32,884 bases of DNA, taken from positions 1 through 32,884 of the forward strand of contig NZ_MSJQ01000318.1 of assembly GCF_014596515.1 (NCBI RefSeq). The letters are read 5' to 3'. The translations under genes and the position numbers were made by a program. A model generated the notes under the pieces. The model made no database searches. It had not been told where the DNA came from and was given only the letters and a program-made list of their open reading frames with translations. This document shows positions 15,943-23,799 of the stretch, piece by piece. The DNA is from Streptomyces sp. CBMA156. GTDB lineage: Bacteria > Actinomycetota > Actinomycetes > Streptomycetales > Streptomycetaceae. Position 1 is the first letter of the stretch; each line of letters opens with the position of its first letter.

Positions 15943-16431
15943 ATGAACGATCTCGGGGGGAGCGCCCGTCGGGCCCACCGGCGTACCCGCCCGGCGGCCG
16001 GCCTCGCCGCCGTGCTGACGGTGACGGCCGGCCTCGGCGTACGGGCGGTCCTGGGCGGGGACCTCGCCAAGTACGCGGGGGACGCGCTCTACACGGTCCT
16101 GCTCCACGCGCTGCTCGTGCTGGCCGCCCCACGGCTGCGCCCCGCCCGCGCCGCGGCCCTGGCCGCCGGGCTCAGCTGGGCCGTGGAGCTGTTCCAGCTC
16201 ACCGGCCTGCCGGACGACTGGGGGCGGCACAGCACCCTGGCCCGGCTGGTGCTGGGCTCGACCTTCAACCCGCCGGACCTGCTCTGGTACCTGGTCGGCG
16301 CGGGGTGCGCCGGGGTGCTCCACCGGCTCCTGCGGACCTCCCGGACCGCGGTACCCGGCGCAGCGCCCGACCGGGCGCCCGGCGCCGTATCCGACGCGGC
16401 GCCCGGAGCCGTGCCCGGCAAGACATCCTGA
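15943..16431 (+). CDS. DUF2809 family small membrane protein
   Basis: This 162-residue protein has four hydrophobic segments (about 20-42, 50-70, 74-92, 108-128). It carries the family motif 'GLSWAVELFQLTGLPDDW', followed by 'STLARLVLGSTFNPPDLLWY', as in DUF2809/VanZ-like proteins. These sit in the membrane; no reaction is established. The C-terminal ~30 residues are a repeated Ala-Pro-Gly-Ala segment. It is divergent from DUF2252 and ends 7 nt from the stop of the convergent SGNH hydrolase gene. ATG 15943 lies 7 nt after TAGCGT. Confidence 0.8.
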   Translation: MNDLGGSARRAHRRTRPAAGLAAVLTVTAGLGVRAVLGGDLAKYAGDALYTVLLHALLVLAAPRLRPARAAALAAGLSWAVELFQLTGLPDDWGRHSTLARLVLGSTFNPPDLLWYLVGAGCAGVLHRLLRTSRTAVPGAAPDRAPGAVSDAAPGAVPGKTS

Positions 16432-16438
16432 CGAACCG

Positions 16439-17221
16439 TCAGAGCGGGAGCAGCTCCGGCCGCTTGGCCTCGACGTGGTCGCCCGAGGACTCGCCGCGCA
16501 GCCGCCGGCCGACCCAGGGCAGCAGGTACTCGCGGGCCCACTGGATGTTCTCCCGGCGCTGGTCGGCGGGGGTGAGCACGCGGGCGTCCGGCCACGGGGC
16601 CTCCGGGTCCTGCCCGGTGCGCAGGCCCAGCGAGCGGGCGGCCAGCAGGGCGACCCGCTGGTGGCCCTCGGCGGACAGGTGCAGGCGGTCCTCGCTCCAG
16701 GCGCGGCGGTCCTGCACCGCGCGCAGCGACCACAGGTCGGCCACCGCGCAGCCGTTGCGGTCGGCGACCGCGCGCATGTGTCCGTTGTACGTGGCGATCT
16801 TGCCGCGCAGGTGCTTCAGCAGCGGCACGTCCCTGGTGTCGAAGCCGGTGCAGATCAGCACCGTCCCGGCGTTCTCGGCGAGTTCCACGACGGCGGCCTC
16901 GAAGCGCCCGGCGACCTCGTCCGGGTCGCTGCCGGGGCGGAGGATGTCGTTGCCGCCGGCGCAGAAGGTGACCAGGTCGGGCTGGAGGCGGCGGACCTCC
17001 GGCACCTGCTCGGCGGCGATCTGGTCCAGCAGCCGGCCGCGCACCGCGAGGTTGGCGTAGCGGAAGGCGCCCGGCGGGCGTCCGTCGGCCAGGATTCCGG
17101 CGAGCCGGTCGGCCCACCCGGCGAATCTGCCGTCGGCGGCGGGGTCGCCCACACCCTCGGTGAAGCTGTCGCCGATGGCGGCGTACGAATCGAGGTCGAG
17201 GGTCTCCTGGAGATGCGGCAT
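16439..17221 (-). CDS. SGNH/GDSL hydrolase family protein
   Basis: This 260-residue protein has all four SGNH blocks. Block I is 'AAIGDSFTEG' with nucleophile S19; block II has the Gly of 'AVRGRLLDQI' (G62); block III is 'CAGGNDIL' with N91; block V is 'DRLHLSAEGH' with D178 and H181. There is no signal peptide, so it acts in the cytoplasm as an esterase or lipase-like enzyme on acyl or acetyl esters. A perfect dyad (ACCTACG-N4-CGTAGGT) lies 28 bp upstream and may control it. No strong ribosome site is seen. Confidence 0.9.
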   Translation of the reverse strand: MPHLQETLDLDSYAAIGDSFTEGVGDPAADGRFAGWADRLAGILADGRPPGAFRYANLAVRGRLLDQIAAEQVPEVRRLQPDLVTFCAGGNDILRPGSDPDEVAGRFEAAVVELAENAGTVLICTGFDTRDVPLLKHLRGKIATYNGHMRAVADRNGCAVADLWSLRAVQDRRAWSEDRLHLSAEGHQRVALLAARSLGLRTGQDPEAPWPDARVLTPADQRRENIQWAREYLLPWVGRRLRGESSGDHVEAKRPELLPL

Positions 17222-17248
17222 GAAAGAGATAGTTCACCCAATCAAGTA

Positions 17249-17266
17249 ACCTACGCCACCGTAGGT
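17249..17266. promoter_or_regulatory. palindromic operator ACCTACG-CCAC-CGTAGGT
   Basis: A perfect 7-bp inverted repeat with a 4-nt spacer lies 28-45 bp before the SGNH hydrolase start, in the region shared with the divergent MBL-fold gene. It looks like a TetR-type site. The matching regulator is not encoded nearby. Confidence 0.6.
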
Positions 17267-17437
17267 GACCCCGCGGCCACGTGAGATGGGCCACGTGCCC
17301 CCACCGGCGGCTCCCGCCCGCAGACGGCCACCCCCGGAAAAGGGCAAGATCCGTGCCCCCTTCCGCTTTCCGGCCGGTCCGGCGGATGCTCGAAGGGAGC
17401 GGCCGCGCCGGCCGCCGTCCTGCTGGGGAAGGCAGCC

Positions 17438-18331
17438 ATGACCACCGAACCGCGCTCCGGCCCGCCCGAGAACTGGTTCATCGACGACCGGTGCACCAAC
17501 TGCGACGTCGCCCGGCAGCTCGCGCCCGGTCTGGTCCGCGAGCACGCGGGCCGCTCGGAGCTGATCCGCCAGCCGCGCGACGCGGACGAGCGCCGGCAGC
17601 TGCTCGCCGCCGCCCACGCCTGCCCGACCAGGTCCGTCCGCCCCGGCACCGGGCCGCTCGACCCGGCCGGGGACCCGTTCCCGCTGGCCCTCGCCGACGA
17701 CCTGCTGCTGCTCGGCCACAACTCCCGCCACACCGCGGGCGCCAACTCCTACCTCTGCCGCCGCCCCACCGGCTGGGTGATGGTCGACACGCCGCGCTAC
17801 AGCGAGGCCCTCGCGGCCCGCTACGCCGCGCTCGGCCCGGTCACCGACGTCCTGCTCACCCACCGCGACCACGCCGCGCACGGCCGGGCGTACGCCGACC
17901 GGCTGGGTGCCCGGCTCCGGATCCACGAGGGCGACCTGGACGCGGCGCCCGACGCCGACCGGGTGCTGTGCGGCACCGGGCCGACGGAGGTCTCGCCCGG
18001 CCTGGTCGCCCACCCGTTCCCCGGCCACACCCGGGGCAGCGTGCTCTACGTCGTGGACGAGCGGTACTGCTTCAGCGGCGACAGCCTGTACTGGTCCCGC
18101 ACCACCGGGGACATGGAGGTGGCCGAGTCGGTGACCTGGTACTCGATCGAGGAACTCGCCGCCTCGCTGGAGCGCGGCCTCGGCGTGCTGCGCTTCGAGT
18201 GGCTGCTGCCCGGCCACGGCGACCGGCGCCGGATGCCCGCCGACGAGGCGGACCGCCGGCTGCGCGCGCTGGCCGGGCGGTGCCGGAAGCTGCGGCCCCG
18301 GCCGGTGGACTTCGGCGCGCACCGCTGGTAG
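17438..18331 (+). CDS. MBL-fold hydrolase with N-terminal ferredoxin-like segment
   Basis: The protein has 297 residues. Residues 10-70 resemble a small ferredoxin domain ('FIDDRCTNCDVARQLAPGLV ... HACPTRSV'), but only three Cys remain (C19, C22, C62); the third CxxCxxC position is Ala. Residues 85-285 form a metallo-beta-lactamase fold: 'LLTHRDHAAHGRAY', 'PFPGHTRGSVLY', 'CFSGDSLYW' and 'LLPGHGDRR', supplying His/Asp metal ligands. The first motif is HxDH-like instead of the classical HxHxDH. It may be an oxidoreductase or hydrolase with a damaged or alternative cluster. A strong GGGGAAGG site precedes ATG 17438. It is divergent from the SGNH hydrolase gene. Confidence 0.82.
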   Translation: MTTEPRSGPPENWFIDDRCTNCDVARQLAPGLVREHAGRSELIRQPRDADERRQLLAAAHACPTRSVRPGTGPLDPAGDPFPLALADDLLLLGHNSRHTAGANSYLCRRPTGWVMVDTPRYSEALAARYAALGPVTDVLLTHRDHAAHGRAYADRLGARLRIHEGDLDAAPDADRVLCGTGPTEVSPGLVAHPFPGHTRGSVLYVVDERYCFSGDSLYWSRTTGDMEVAESVTWYSIEELAASLERGLGVLRFEWLLPGHGDRRRMPADEADRRLRALAGRCRKLRPRPVDFGAHRW

Positions 18332-18547
18332 CGAGGGTCCGTGGTGGCCGCGGCCGGGCGCAGCGCCGCAGGGGGCCAGTGCGCCGGTGCCTGCGCCGGG
18401 TGCGCGGGGGCGTGCGACCGTCGGAGGCGTCTGCCCGGGTGTGCGAACGGTGCCATCGGGGCAGCCGCCTTGGGAACGAAGGTGTTCGGCCCCGCGAACC
18501 CCGAACTCCCTGCGACGGACTCCCCTCGACCCAAGGATGGTTGAGCC

Positions 18548-19375
18548 ATGCTCACGCAGACCCCGGAGCGCCACGCCCGGCCGCGGCGCTACCTGATGTG
18601 CCGGCCGACGCACTACACCGTCGACTACGCGATCAACCCGTGGATGGACCCCACCCAGCCCACCGACACCGCGCTCGCCCTGCACCAGTGGGAGGAGCTC
18701 TACCGGACCTACCGCCGGCTCGGCCACACCGTCGAACTGATCGACCCGGTGCCCGGCCTGCCCGACATGGTGTACGCCGCCAACGGCGCCACCGTGCTGG
18801 ACGGCAGGGCCCTGGTGGCCACCTTCCGCTACCCGGAGCGGGCCGCCGAGTCGGAGGCCTACCAGGCCTGGTTCCGCGCGCACGGCTACCGCGAGGTGCA
18901 CCGGGCCGGGCACGTCAACGAGGGCGAGGGCGACCACCTGCTGGTGGGCGGCCGGGTGCTCGCCGGTACCGGCTTCCGGACCTCGCGCGCCGCACACGCC
19001 GAGGCCGGCGAGCTGTTCGGCGTCCCGGTGGTCAGCCTGACCCTGGTCGACCCGCGCTTCTACCACCTGGACACCGCGCTCACCGTGCTCGCCGACGACC
19101 ACGTCATGTACTACCCGGAGGCCTTCGACGCCGACAGCCGCTCCGTGCTGCGCGCGCTCCACCCGGACGCGATCCTCGCCGACCGGGCCGACGCCGAGGT
19201 GTTCGGGCTCAACGCGGTCTCGGACGGCCTCCGGGTGCTGCTGCCGACGGCCGCCAAGAACCTGGCCGGCCGCCTGGCCGAGCACGGCTACCAGCCGGTC
19301 CCGGTGGACGTCTCGGAGCTGCTGAAGGGCGGTGGCGGGGCGAAGTGCTGCACCCTGGAGCTCAGGCCGGCGTGA
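18548..19375 (+). CDS. ddaH: dimethylargininase (DDAH), arginine-deiminase superfamily
   Basis: This 275-residue protein matches bacterial dimethylarginine dimethylaminohydrolases: 'MCRPTHYTVDYAINPWMD' at the start, the acidic 'HVNEGEGDHLL' (E125, E127, D129), H173 in 'DPRFYHLDTAL', 'GLNAVSDG' and the catalytic Cys pair 267-268 in 'GGGAKCCTLEL'. It would convert methylated arginine (or a related amidino compound) to citrulline and methylamine in the cytoplasm. In many actinomycetes the gene sits next to ornithine aminotransferase (rocD), which is absent here. An AAGGA ribosome site precedes ATG 18548. Its last 14 bp overlap the 3' end of lutC on the other strand. The 216-bp gap upstream holds nothing recognisable. 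Confidence 0.88.
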   Translation: MLTQTPERHARPRRYLMCRPTHYTVDYAINPWMDPTQPTDTALALHQWEELYRTYRRLGHTVELIDPVPGLPDMVYAANGATVLDGRALVATFRYPERAAESEAYQAWFRAHGYREVHRAGHVNEGEGDHLLVGGRVLAGTGFRTSRAAHAEAGELFGVPVVSLTLVDPRFYHLDTALTVLADDHVMYYPEAFDADSRSVLRALHPDAILADRADAEVFGLNAVSDGLRVLLPTAAKNLAGRLAEHGYQPVPVDVSELLKGGGGAKCCTLELRPA

Positions 19376-20129
19376 CGGCTCCCGTCGCGGCCGTGACCAG
19401 CAGCACCTCCAGGGTGCGCGGCCCGTGCACCCCCTCCACCCGGTCCAGCTCGATGTCGCTGGTCGCGGACGGCCCAGAGATCCAGGTCTGCGGCCGCACC
19501 GGGTCGAGCCGCGGCAGGGCGAGCGGCACCGAGGCGACGACCTGCTCCGGCGCGCGCACCACGCAGACGTGGTGGTCAGGGACGAGCGAGAGCAGCCGTC
19601 GCCCCTGACCGGGGCCGGCGTCCAGCACGATCGTCCCGGTCTCGGCGACGGCCAGCGCGCAGCCGGTCACCACGCTGTCCACGGAGTCCAACCGGGCGGC
19701 GGTCAGCGTCCCGTCGTCGGGGAGGAGTCCGACCCCCGCGGCCTCGGCGGCGGTGAGCCAGCGGGGCGGCAGGCCGGCCGGCACCACGACCGTCCTGCTG
19801 CCCCGCTCGACCAGCAACCCGGCGATCCGCCGCGGCAGTTCGTCCTCGTGGCAGCGGTGTACCAGGGCCCGGTAGTCGGCCAGGTTGCGGTGCAGCAGGT
19901 CGAGCACGGCCGCCGGGTCGTCGGTCGGCCCGTGCGCTGTCAGGTAGTCGCGGGGCAGCGGCTGTTCGGCGACGTCGGCGGTGTCGCCGAGTGCGGCCCT
20001 GATCCGGCCGAGGATCACGTCCCGGGAGCTGCCGGAGCGTTCGGGTCCGGAGCGTTCGGGTCCGGTGCGGCCGGTCCCCGGGTGGCCGGTCCTCGGGTGG
20101 CCGGGCGCGGTGTGGTCGGCTGCGGTCAT
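19362..20129 (-). CDS. lutC: lactate utilization protein C (LutC/YkgG family)
   Basis: This 255-residue third subunit of the LutABC L-lactate oxidation system shows the LUD-domain core: 'SVVTGCALAVAETGTIVLDAG', 'LSLVPDHHVCVVRAPEQVV' and 'WISGPSATSDIELDRVEGVHGP', typical of the family. The N-terminal ~35 residues are an unusual Gly/Pro/Arg/Thr repeat ('GPERSGPERSG', 'GHPRTGHPGTG') encoded by short DNA repeats, probably a flexible non-conserved extension. Start ATG 20129 overlaps the lutB stop by 4 nt (ATGA), so it is the last gene of lutABC. Its end overlaps the convergent ddaH by 14 bp. Confidence 0.88.
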   Translation of the reverse strand: MTAADHTAPGHPRTGHPGTGRTGPERSGPERSGSSRDVILGRIRAALGDTADVAEQPLPRDYLTAHGPTDDPAAVLDLLHRNLADYRALVHRCHEDELPRRIAGLLVERGSRTVVVPAGLPPRWLTAAEAAGVGLLPDDGTLTAARLDSVDSVVTGCALAVAETGTIVLDAGPGQGRRLLSLVPDHHVCVVRAPEQVVASVPLALPRLDPVRPQTWISGPSATSDIELDRVEGVHGPRTLEVLLVTAATGAVTPA

Positions 20130-21571
20130 GTGCGGTTCCTCCGCCACCAGTCGCGGAACGGTTCGGCCGGGACCTCCGGCAGGTCCCGGGTGTCCGTCCA
20201 GGCCCGCCCGGGCCCGGGCAGCCGGCGGGGGTGCAGTGACCGGGTGCGGCCGGCCAGCCGCTCGGCGGCGGTGAGCGCCGCCGGGTGGTCCAGCACGAAC
20301 CCGGCGGCCGCCATCGCGGCCCGCTCCAGCGGGTGCCCGCCCTGCTCGGCGACCCGCTCGCGCAGGTGCACCAGCACCTCGGGGATGTCGATCGCCACCG
20401 GGCACACCTCGTAGCAGGCCCCGCAGAGCGAGGAGGCGTACGGCAGCGAGGCGTCCACCGGGCTCGCGGTGCCGCGCAGTTGGGGCGTCAGGATGGCGCC
20501 GATCGGCCCCGGGTAGACCGAGCCGTAGGCGTGCCCGCCGGCCCGCTCGTACACCGGGCAGACGTTGAGGCAGGCCGAGCAGCGGATGCAGCGCAGCGCC
20601 TGGCGGCCCACCTGGTCGGCCAGCGCGGCGGTGCGGCCGTTGTCCAGCAGCACCAGGTGGAAATCGGACGGGCCGTCGCCCTCGGTCGTCCCGGTCCAGA
20701 GCGAGGTGTACGGGTTCATCCGCTCGGCGGTCGAGGAGCGGGGGAGCAGCTGGAGGAAGACCTCCAGGTCCCGCCAGGTCGGCACCACCTTCTCGATCCC
20801 GACCACCGAGATCAGGGTGCGCGGCAGGGTGAGGCACATCCGGCCGTTTCCCTCGGACTCGACCACCACCAGGGTGCCGGTCTCGGCGACCATGAAGTTG
20901 GCGCCGGAGACGGCGACTCCGGCGCGCAGGAACTTCTCCCGCAGGTGCAGCCGGGCGGCCTCGGCGAGTTCGGCCGGGGAGTCGGTGAGGCCCCTGGGCG
21001 CCGGCCTGCCCCAGGAGGCCATCCGGTCGGCGAAGACCTCCCGGATCTCGGCGCGGTTGCGGTGGATCGCCGGCACCAGGATGTGCGAGGGCCGGTCGTC
21101 GCCCAACTGCACGATCAGCTCGGCGAGATCGGTCTCGTAGGCGGTGATCCCCTCGGCCGCCAGCGCCTCGTTGAGCTCGATCTCCTGGGTGGCCATCGAC
21201 TTGACCTTGACCACCTCCGTCTCGCCGGTGGCCCTGACCAGCCCGGCGACGATCCGGTTGGCCTCCCCGGCGTCGGCGGCCCAGTGCACGGTGCCGCCGG
21301 CCGCCGTGACGGACTCCTCCAACTGCACCAGGTAGCGGTCGAGGTGGCGCAGCGTGTGGTCCTTGATCGCCTTCCCCGCGGCGCGCAGCTCCGCCCAGTC
21401 GGCGAGTTCGGCGACGGCCCTGGCCCGCTTGTCCCTGATGGTGTGGGTAGCGCGCCGCAGGTTGGCGCGCAGCTGCCCGTTCCGTACCGCCTCGGCGGCG
21501 GCCTGGGGGAAGGCCGGCATGCCGAGGAAGGTCCCGGCCGGGCTTCCGGTCCGCTTGCTCCGCTCGCTCAT
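20126..21571 (-). CDS. lutB: lactate utilization iron-sulfur protein B
   Basis: This 481-residue protein has an N-terminal LUD domain ('VKVKSMATQEIELNEALAA', 'ANFMVAETGTLVVVESEGNG') and a C-terminal ferredoxin part. Cluster motifs are 'CIRCSACLNVCP' (C328, C331, C334, C338) and 'CGACYEVCP' (C383, C386, C390). LutB passes electrons between LutA/LutC and the respiratory chain during oxidation of lactate to pyruvate. It is linked by ATGA overlaps to lutA (21568-21571) and lutC (20126-20129), so the three are made together. A much longer frame upstream is not used. Confidence 0.92.
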   Translation of the reverse strand: MSERSKRTGSPAGTFLGMPAFPQAAAEAVRNGQLRANLRRATHTIRDKRARAVAELADWAELRAAGKAIKDHTLRHLDRYLVQLEESVTAAGGTVHWAADAGEANRIVAGLVRATGETEVVKVKSMATQEIELNEALAAEGITAYETDLAELIVQLGDDRPSHILVPAIHRNRAEIREVFADRMASWGRPAPRGLTDSPAELAEAARLHLREKFLRAGVAVSGANFMVAETGTLVVVESEGNGRMCLTLPRTLISVVGIEKVVPTWRDLEVFLQLLPRSSTAERMNPYTSLWTGTTEGDGPSDFHLVLLDNGRTAALADQVGRQALRCIRCSACLNVCPVYERAGGHAYGSVYPGPIGAILTPQLRGTASPVDASLPYASSLCGACYEVCPVAIDIPEVLVHLRERVAEQGGHPLERAAMAAAGFVLDHPAALTAAERLAGRTRSLHPRRLPGPGRAWTDTRDLPEVPAEPFRDWWRRNRT

Positions 21572-22332
21572 GCGGACGGCCTCCAGGGGTGCTCCTCGGT
21601 ACTGGCCAGGATCTCCGCCAGGTGCAGCGGCCGCAGTGGTGCGCCCCGGCGGCGCAGGGTGCCGCCGAGGTGCAGCAGGCAGGAGTTGTCGGCGCCGCAC
21701 AGGATCCGGGCGCCGGTGGCCAGGGCGTTGGCGATCTTGTCCTCGGCCATGGCCGCCGAGACCGCCGCGTTCTTGACCGCGAAGGTGCCGCCGAAGCCGC
21801 AGCACTCCTCGGCCCCGGGCAGCTCGACCAGCTCCAGGCCCCTGACGGCGCCCAGCAGCCGGCGCGGGCGCTCGCCGAGGCCGAGCAGGCGCAGGCCGTG
21901 GCAGGAGGGGTGGTAGGTGACGGTGTGCGGGAAGTACGCGCCGACGTCCTCGACGCCGAGCACGTCGGTCAGGAACTCGGTCAGCTCGACCACCCGGGGC
22001 ACCAGGCCGGTGGCCAGGTCGGCGAGTTCGGTGCCCCGGCCCTCGGTGGCGGCCCTGGCGCCGATCCGGGGGTAGCTGTCCCGGACCATCGCCACGCAGG
22101 AGCCCGAGGGCGTCACCACGTGGTCGTACCCGGCGAAGGCCCTGGCCGTCCGCCGGACCAGTGGCTCGCAGGCCCTGCGGTAGCCGGTGTTGTACTGCGG
22201 CTGCCCGCAGCAGGTCTGTCCCGCGGGGAAGTCCACCGTGACGCCGAGGCGTTCCAGCAGCCGGACGGTGGCCACCGCCGTGCCGGGGAACAGCGCGTCG
22301 TTGACGCAGGTGGCGAACAGTGCGACCCGCAC
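21568..22332 (-). CDS. lutA: lactate utilization protein A, CCG-domain (Fe-S) oxidoreductase
   Basis: This 254-residue protein starts 'MRVALFATCVNDALFPG' and carries two CCG domains: 'GQTCCGQPQYNTGYR' (C41-C42) and 'GAEECCGFGGTFAVKN' (about residue 195), which hold iron-sulfur clusters as in GlcF/HdrB proteins. It is the first gene of lutABC and needed for growth on L-lactate in organisms studied. Start GTG 22332 follows AAGGGAG at good spacing; an upstream ATG at 22407 would add non-conserved residues and overlap regulatory palindromes. The usual GntR-type lutR regulator is not adjacent. Confidence 0.9.
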   Translation of the reverse strand: MRVALFATCVNDALFPGTAVATVRLLERLGVTVDFPAGQTCCGQPQYNTGYRRACEPLVRRTARAFAGYDHVVTPSGSCVAMVRDSYPRIGARAATEGRGTELADLATGLVPRVVELTEFLTDVLGVEDVGAYFPHTVTYHPSCHGLRLLGLGERPRRLLGAVRGLELVELPGAEECCGFGGTFAVKNAAVSAAMAEDKIANALATGARILCGADNSCLLHLGGTLRRRGAPLRPLHLAEILASTEEHPWRPSA

Positions 22333-22380
22333 GCGAACTCCCTTCTGCCGGATTCCCGCCGAACTCCCGCCGGACGCAAG

Positions 22381-22398
22381 GGCGTACGGGCGTACGCC
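22381..22398. promoter_or_regulatory. palindrome GGCGTAC-GGGC-GTACGCC before lutA
   Basis: This perfect 7-bp inverted repeat lies 49 bp upstream of the lutA start. A weak pair TTGCGT / GAATCC with an 18-bp spacer follows on the minus strand, so the palindrome sits where a repressor or activator of the lut operon would bind. Confidence 0.5.
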
Positions 22399-22402
22399 GA
22401 AC

Positions 22403-22443
22403 GGCACCGGTCCGCTCGTGATCGTACCGAGCGGACCGGTGCC
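22403..22443 (-). terminator. hairpin terminator downstream of hmp
   Basis: GGCACCGGTCCGCTCG (22403-22418) pairs perfectly over 16 bp with 22428-22443, with a 9-nt loop. It lies 55 bp beyond the hmp stop and insulates lutABC. Confidence 0.8.
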
Positions 22444-22497
22444 GCGGTGGGACCTCGGGCGCCGGGCCGGAGTTCAGGAACTCAGGGACGCAAGGCC

Positions 22498-23679
22498 TCA
22501 GGCGCCGAGCCAGAGGTCGGGGCCGAACACCTCGTAGTGGATGTCCGCCGCCGGGACGCCAGCGGTCAGCAGCTGCTCGCGCACGGCGCGCAGGAAGGGC
22601 AGCGGGCCGCAGAGGTAGGCGGTGGTGCCGGCCGGGACCTCGACGGTGGAGAGGTCCACCAGGCCGGTGCGCTCGGCCGGCCACGCTCCGAGCGGCTGCT
22701 CGTAGAAGACGTGGGAGGTGGCGTCCGGCAGCGTGGTGGTCAGCCGCGCCAGCTCGGCCCGGAAGGCGTGGCTCAGCTGGTCGCGGTCGCCGTGCACCGA
22801 GACGACCCGCCGGGTGGAGCCGGTGGTGGCCAGGTGGTCGAGCATCGCGGTCATCGGGGTGTTGCCGATGCCGGCGGAGGCGAGCAGCACCGGGCCGTCG
22901 CCGTCGGCGAGCGAGATGTCGCCCAGCGGGGGCGCCAGCTCGATGGAGTCGCCGGCCTTCAGGTGGTCGTGCAGGTGGCCGGAGACCTCGCCGCCGTCCT
23001 CGCGCTTGACGCTGAAGCGCAGCGCGCCGTCCGCGCCGCCGGAGAGGCTGTACTGGCGGATCTGCCGGGCGCCGTCGGCCAGTTCGGTGCGGACCGAGAC
23101 GTACTGGCCGGGACGGAAGGCCGGTACGGGGCGGCCGTCGGCCGGGCGGACCAGGTAGGTGGTGACGGCCTCGGTCTCCTGGTGGCGGGCGACCACGGTG
23201 AAGGGGCGCCACAGGTCGGCCTGGTCGCCGCCGGCGGCGACCTCGGCGCGCAGCCGGTCCTCGATGGCGATCAGCGCGTTGGCCATCAGCCAGTAGACCT
23301 CGTCCCAGGCGGCGGCGACCTCGGGGGTGACGGCCTCGCCGAGCACCTCCACGATGGCGGCGAACAGGTGCTCGTGGACGACCTTGTACTGGTCGTCGCT
23401 GATGCCGACCGAGACGTGCTTGTGGGCGATGCGGGCGAGCATCGCGTCCGGCCGCTGGTCCGGGTTGGCGAGCAGGGCGGTGGCGAAGGCGGCTATCGAG
23501 CCGGCCAGGGCCTCGCGCTGGGAGCCGTTGGCCTGGTTGCCCCGGTTGAAGAGGTCGCGCAGCAGCTCGGGGTGCGCGGCGAACATCCGGTCGTAGAAGC
23601 GCGGGGTGATGTCACCGATGGCGGCGCCCACGACGGGCAGGGTGGCCTCGACGACCTCGGCGGACTTCGCGGACAGCAT
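22498..23679 (-). CDS. hmp: flavohemoglobin, nitric oxide dioxygenase
   Basis: This 393-residue protein has a globin domain (1-~140; Tyr B10 = Y29 in 'FYDRMF', proximal H88 in 'HKHVSVGI'). An FAD-binding domain follows ('FRPGQYVSV', 'IRQYSLSGG'), then an NAD-binding domain ('LLASAGIGNTPMTAMLD', 'AYLCGPLPFLRAV', 'HYEVFGPDLW'). It converts NO plus O2 to nitrate in the cytoplasm using NADH. ATG 23679 is preceded by AGGAG; an upstream ATG at 23694 sits in the operator. A sequence resembling the NsrR box lies immediately upstream, and nsrR follows on the same strand further upstream, so NO should induce it. Confidence 0.95.
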   Translation of the reverse strand: MLSAKSAEVVEATLPVVGAAIGDITPRFYDRMFAAHPELLRDLFNRGNQANGSQREALAGSIAAFATALLANPDQRPDAMLARIAHKHVSVGISDDQYKVVHEHLFAAIVEVLGEAVTPEVAAAWDEVYWLMANALIAIEDRLRAEVAAGGDQADLWRPFTVVARHQETEAVTTYLVRPADGRPVPAFRPGQYVSVRTELADGARQIRQYSLSGGADGALRFSVKREDGGEVSGHLHDHLKAGDSIELAPPLGDISLADGDGPVLLASAGIGNTPMTAMLDHLATTGSTRRVVSVHGDRDQLSHAFRAELARLTTTLPDATSHVFYEQPLGAWPAERTGLVDLSTVEVPAGTTAYLCGPLPFLRAVREQLLTAGVPAADIHYEVFGPDLWLGA

Positions 23680-23691
23680 CAGACAGCTCCT

Positions 23692-23715
23692 CATTGGTAT
23701 CTGAGATTCGCATTA
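23692..23715 (-). promoter_or_regulatory. candidate NsrR-binding site in the hmp promoter
   Basis: The AT-rich element TTGGTATCTGAGATTCGCAT (23694-23713) has a central dyad ATCT-G-AGAT. It looks like the imperfect 11-1-11 sites described for Streptomyces NsrR before hmp genes. It lies 13-36 bp before the hmp start. Confidence 0.65.
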
Positions 23716-23748
23716 AAGGTCGCGGAATGGTGCGCGGCCCCGGTCGGG

Positions 23749-23799
23749 CGGATCGGTCGGTGGAACGGATCGGGCGGTGGGACGGATCAGGCGGTGGGG
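23749..23799. repeat. 17-bp tandem repeat, three copies
   Basis: CGGATCGGGCGGTGGGA and two variants repeat at 23749, 23766 and 23783. The third copy contains the nsrR stop codon, so the array may have changed the end of NsrR. Confidence 0.75.

Noticed and set aside
15755..16132. N-terminal extension of DUF2252 up to 16132
   Set aside because: Low-complexity Arg/Pro/Gly sequence that overlaps the start of the divergent DUF2809 gene; family length is met from 15754.
20126..23212. 1028-residue frame covering lutB plus upstream DNA
   Set aside because: Only the last 481 codons show LutB homology; the rest is antisense or out of frame to lutA and hmp. ATG 21571 overlaps lutA in the usual operon manner.
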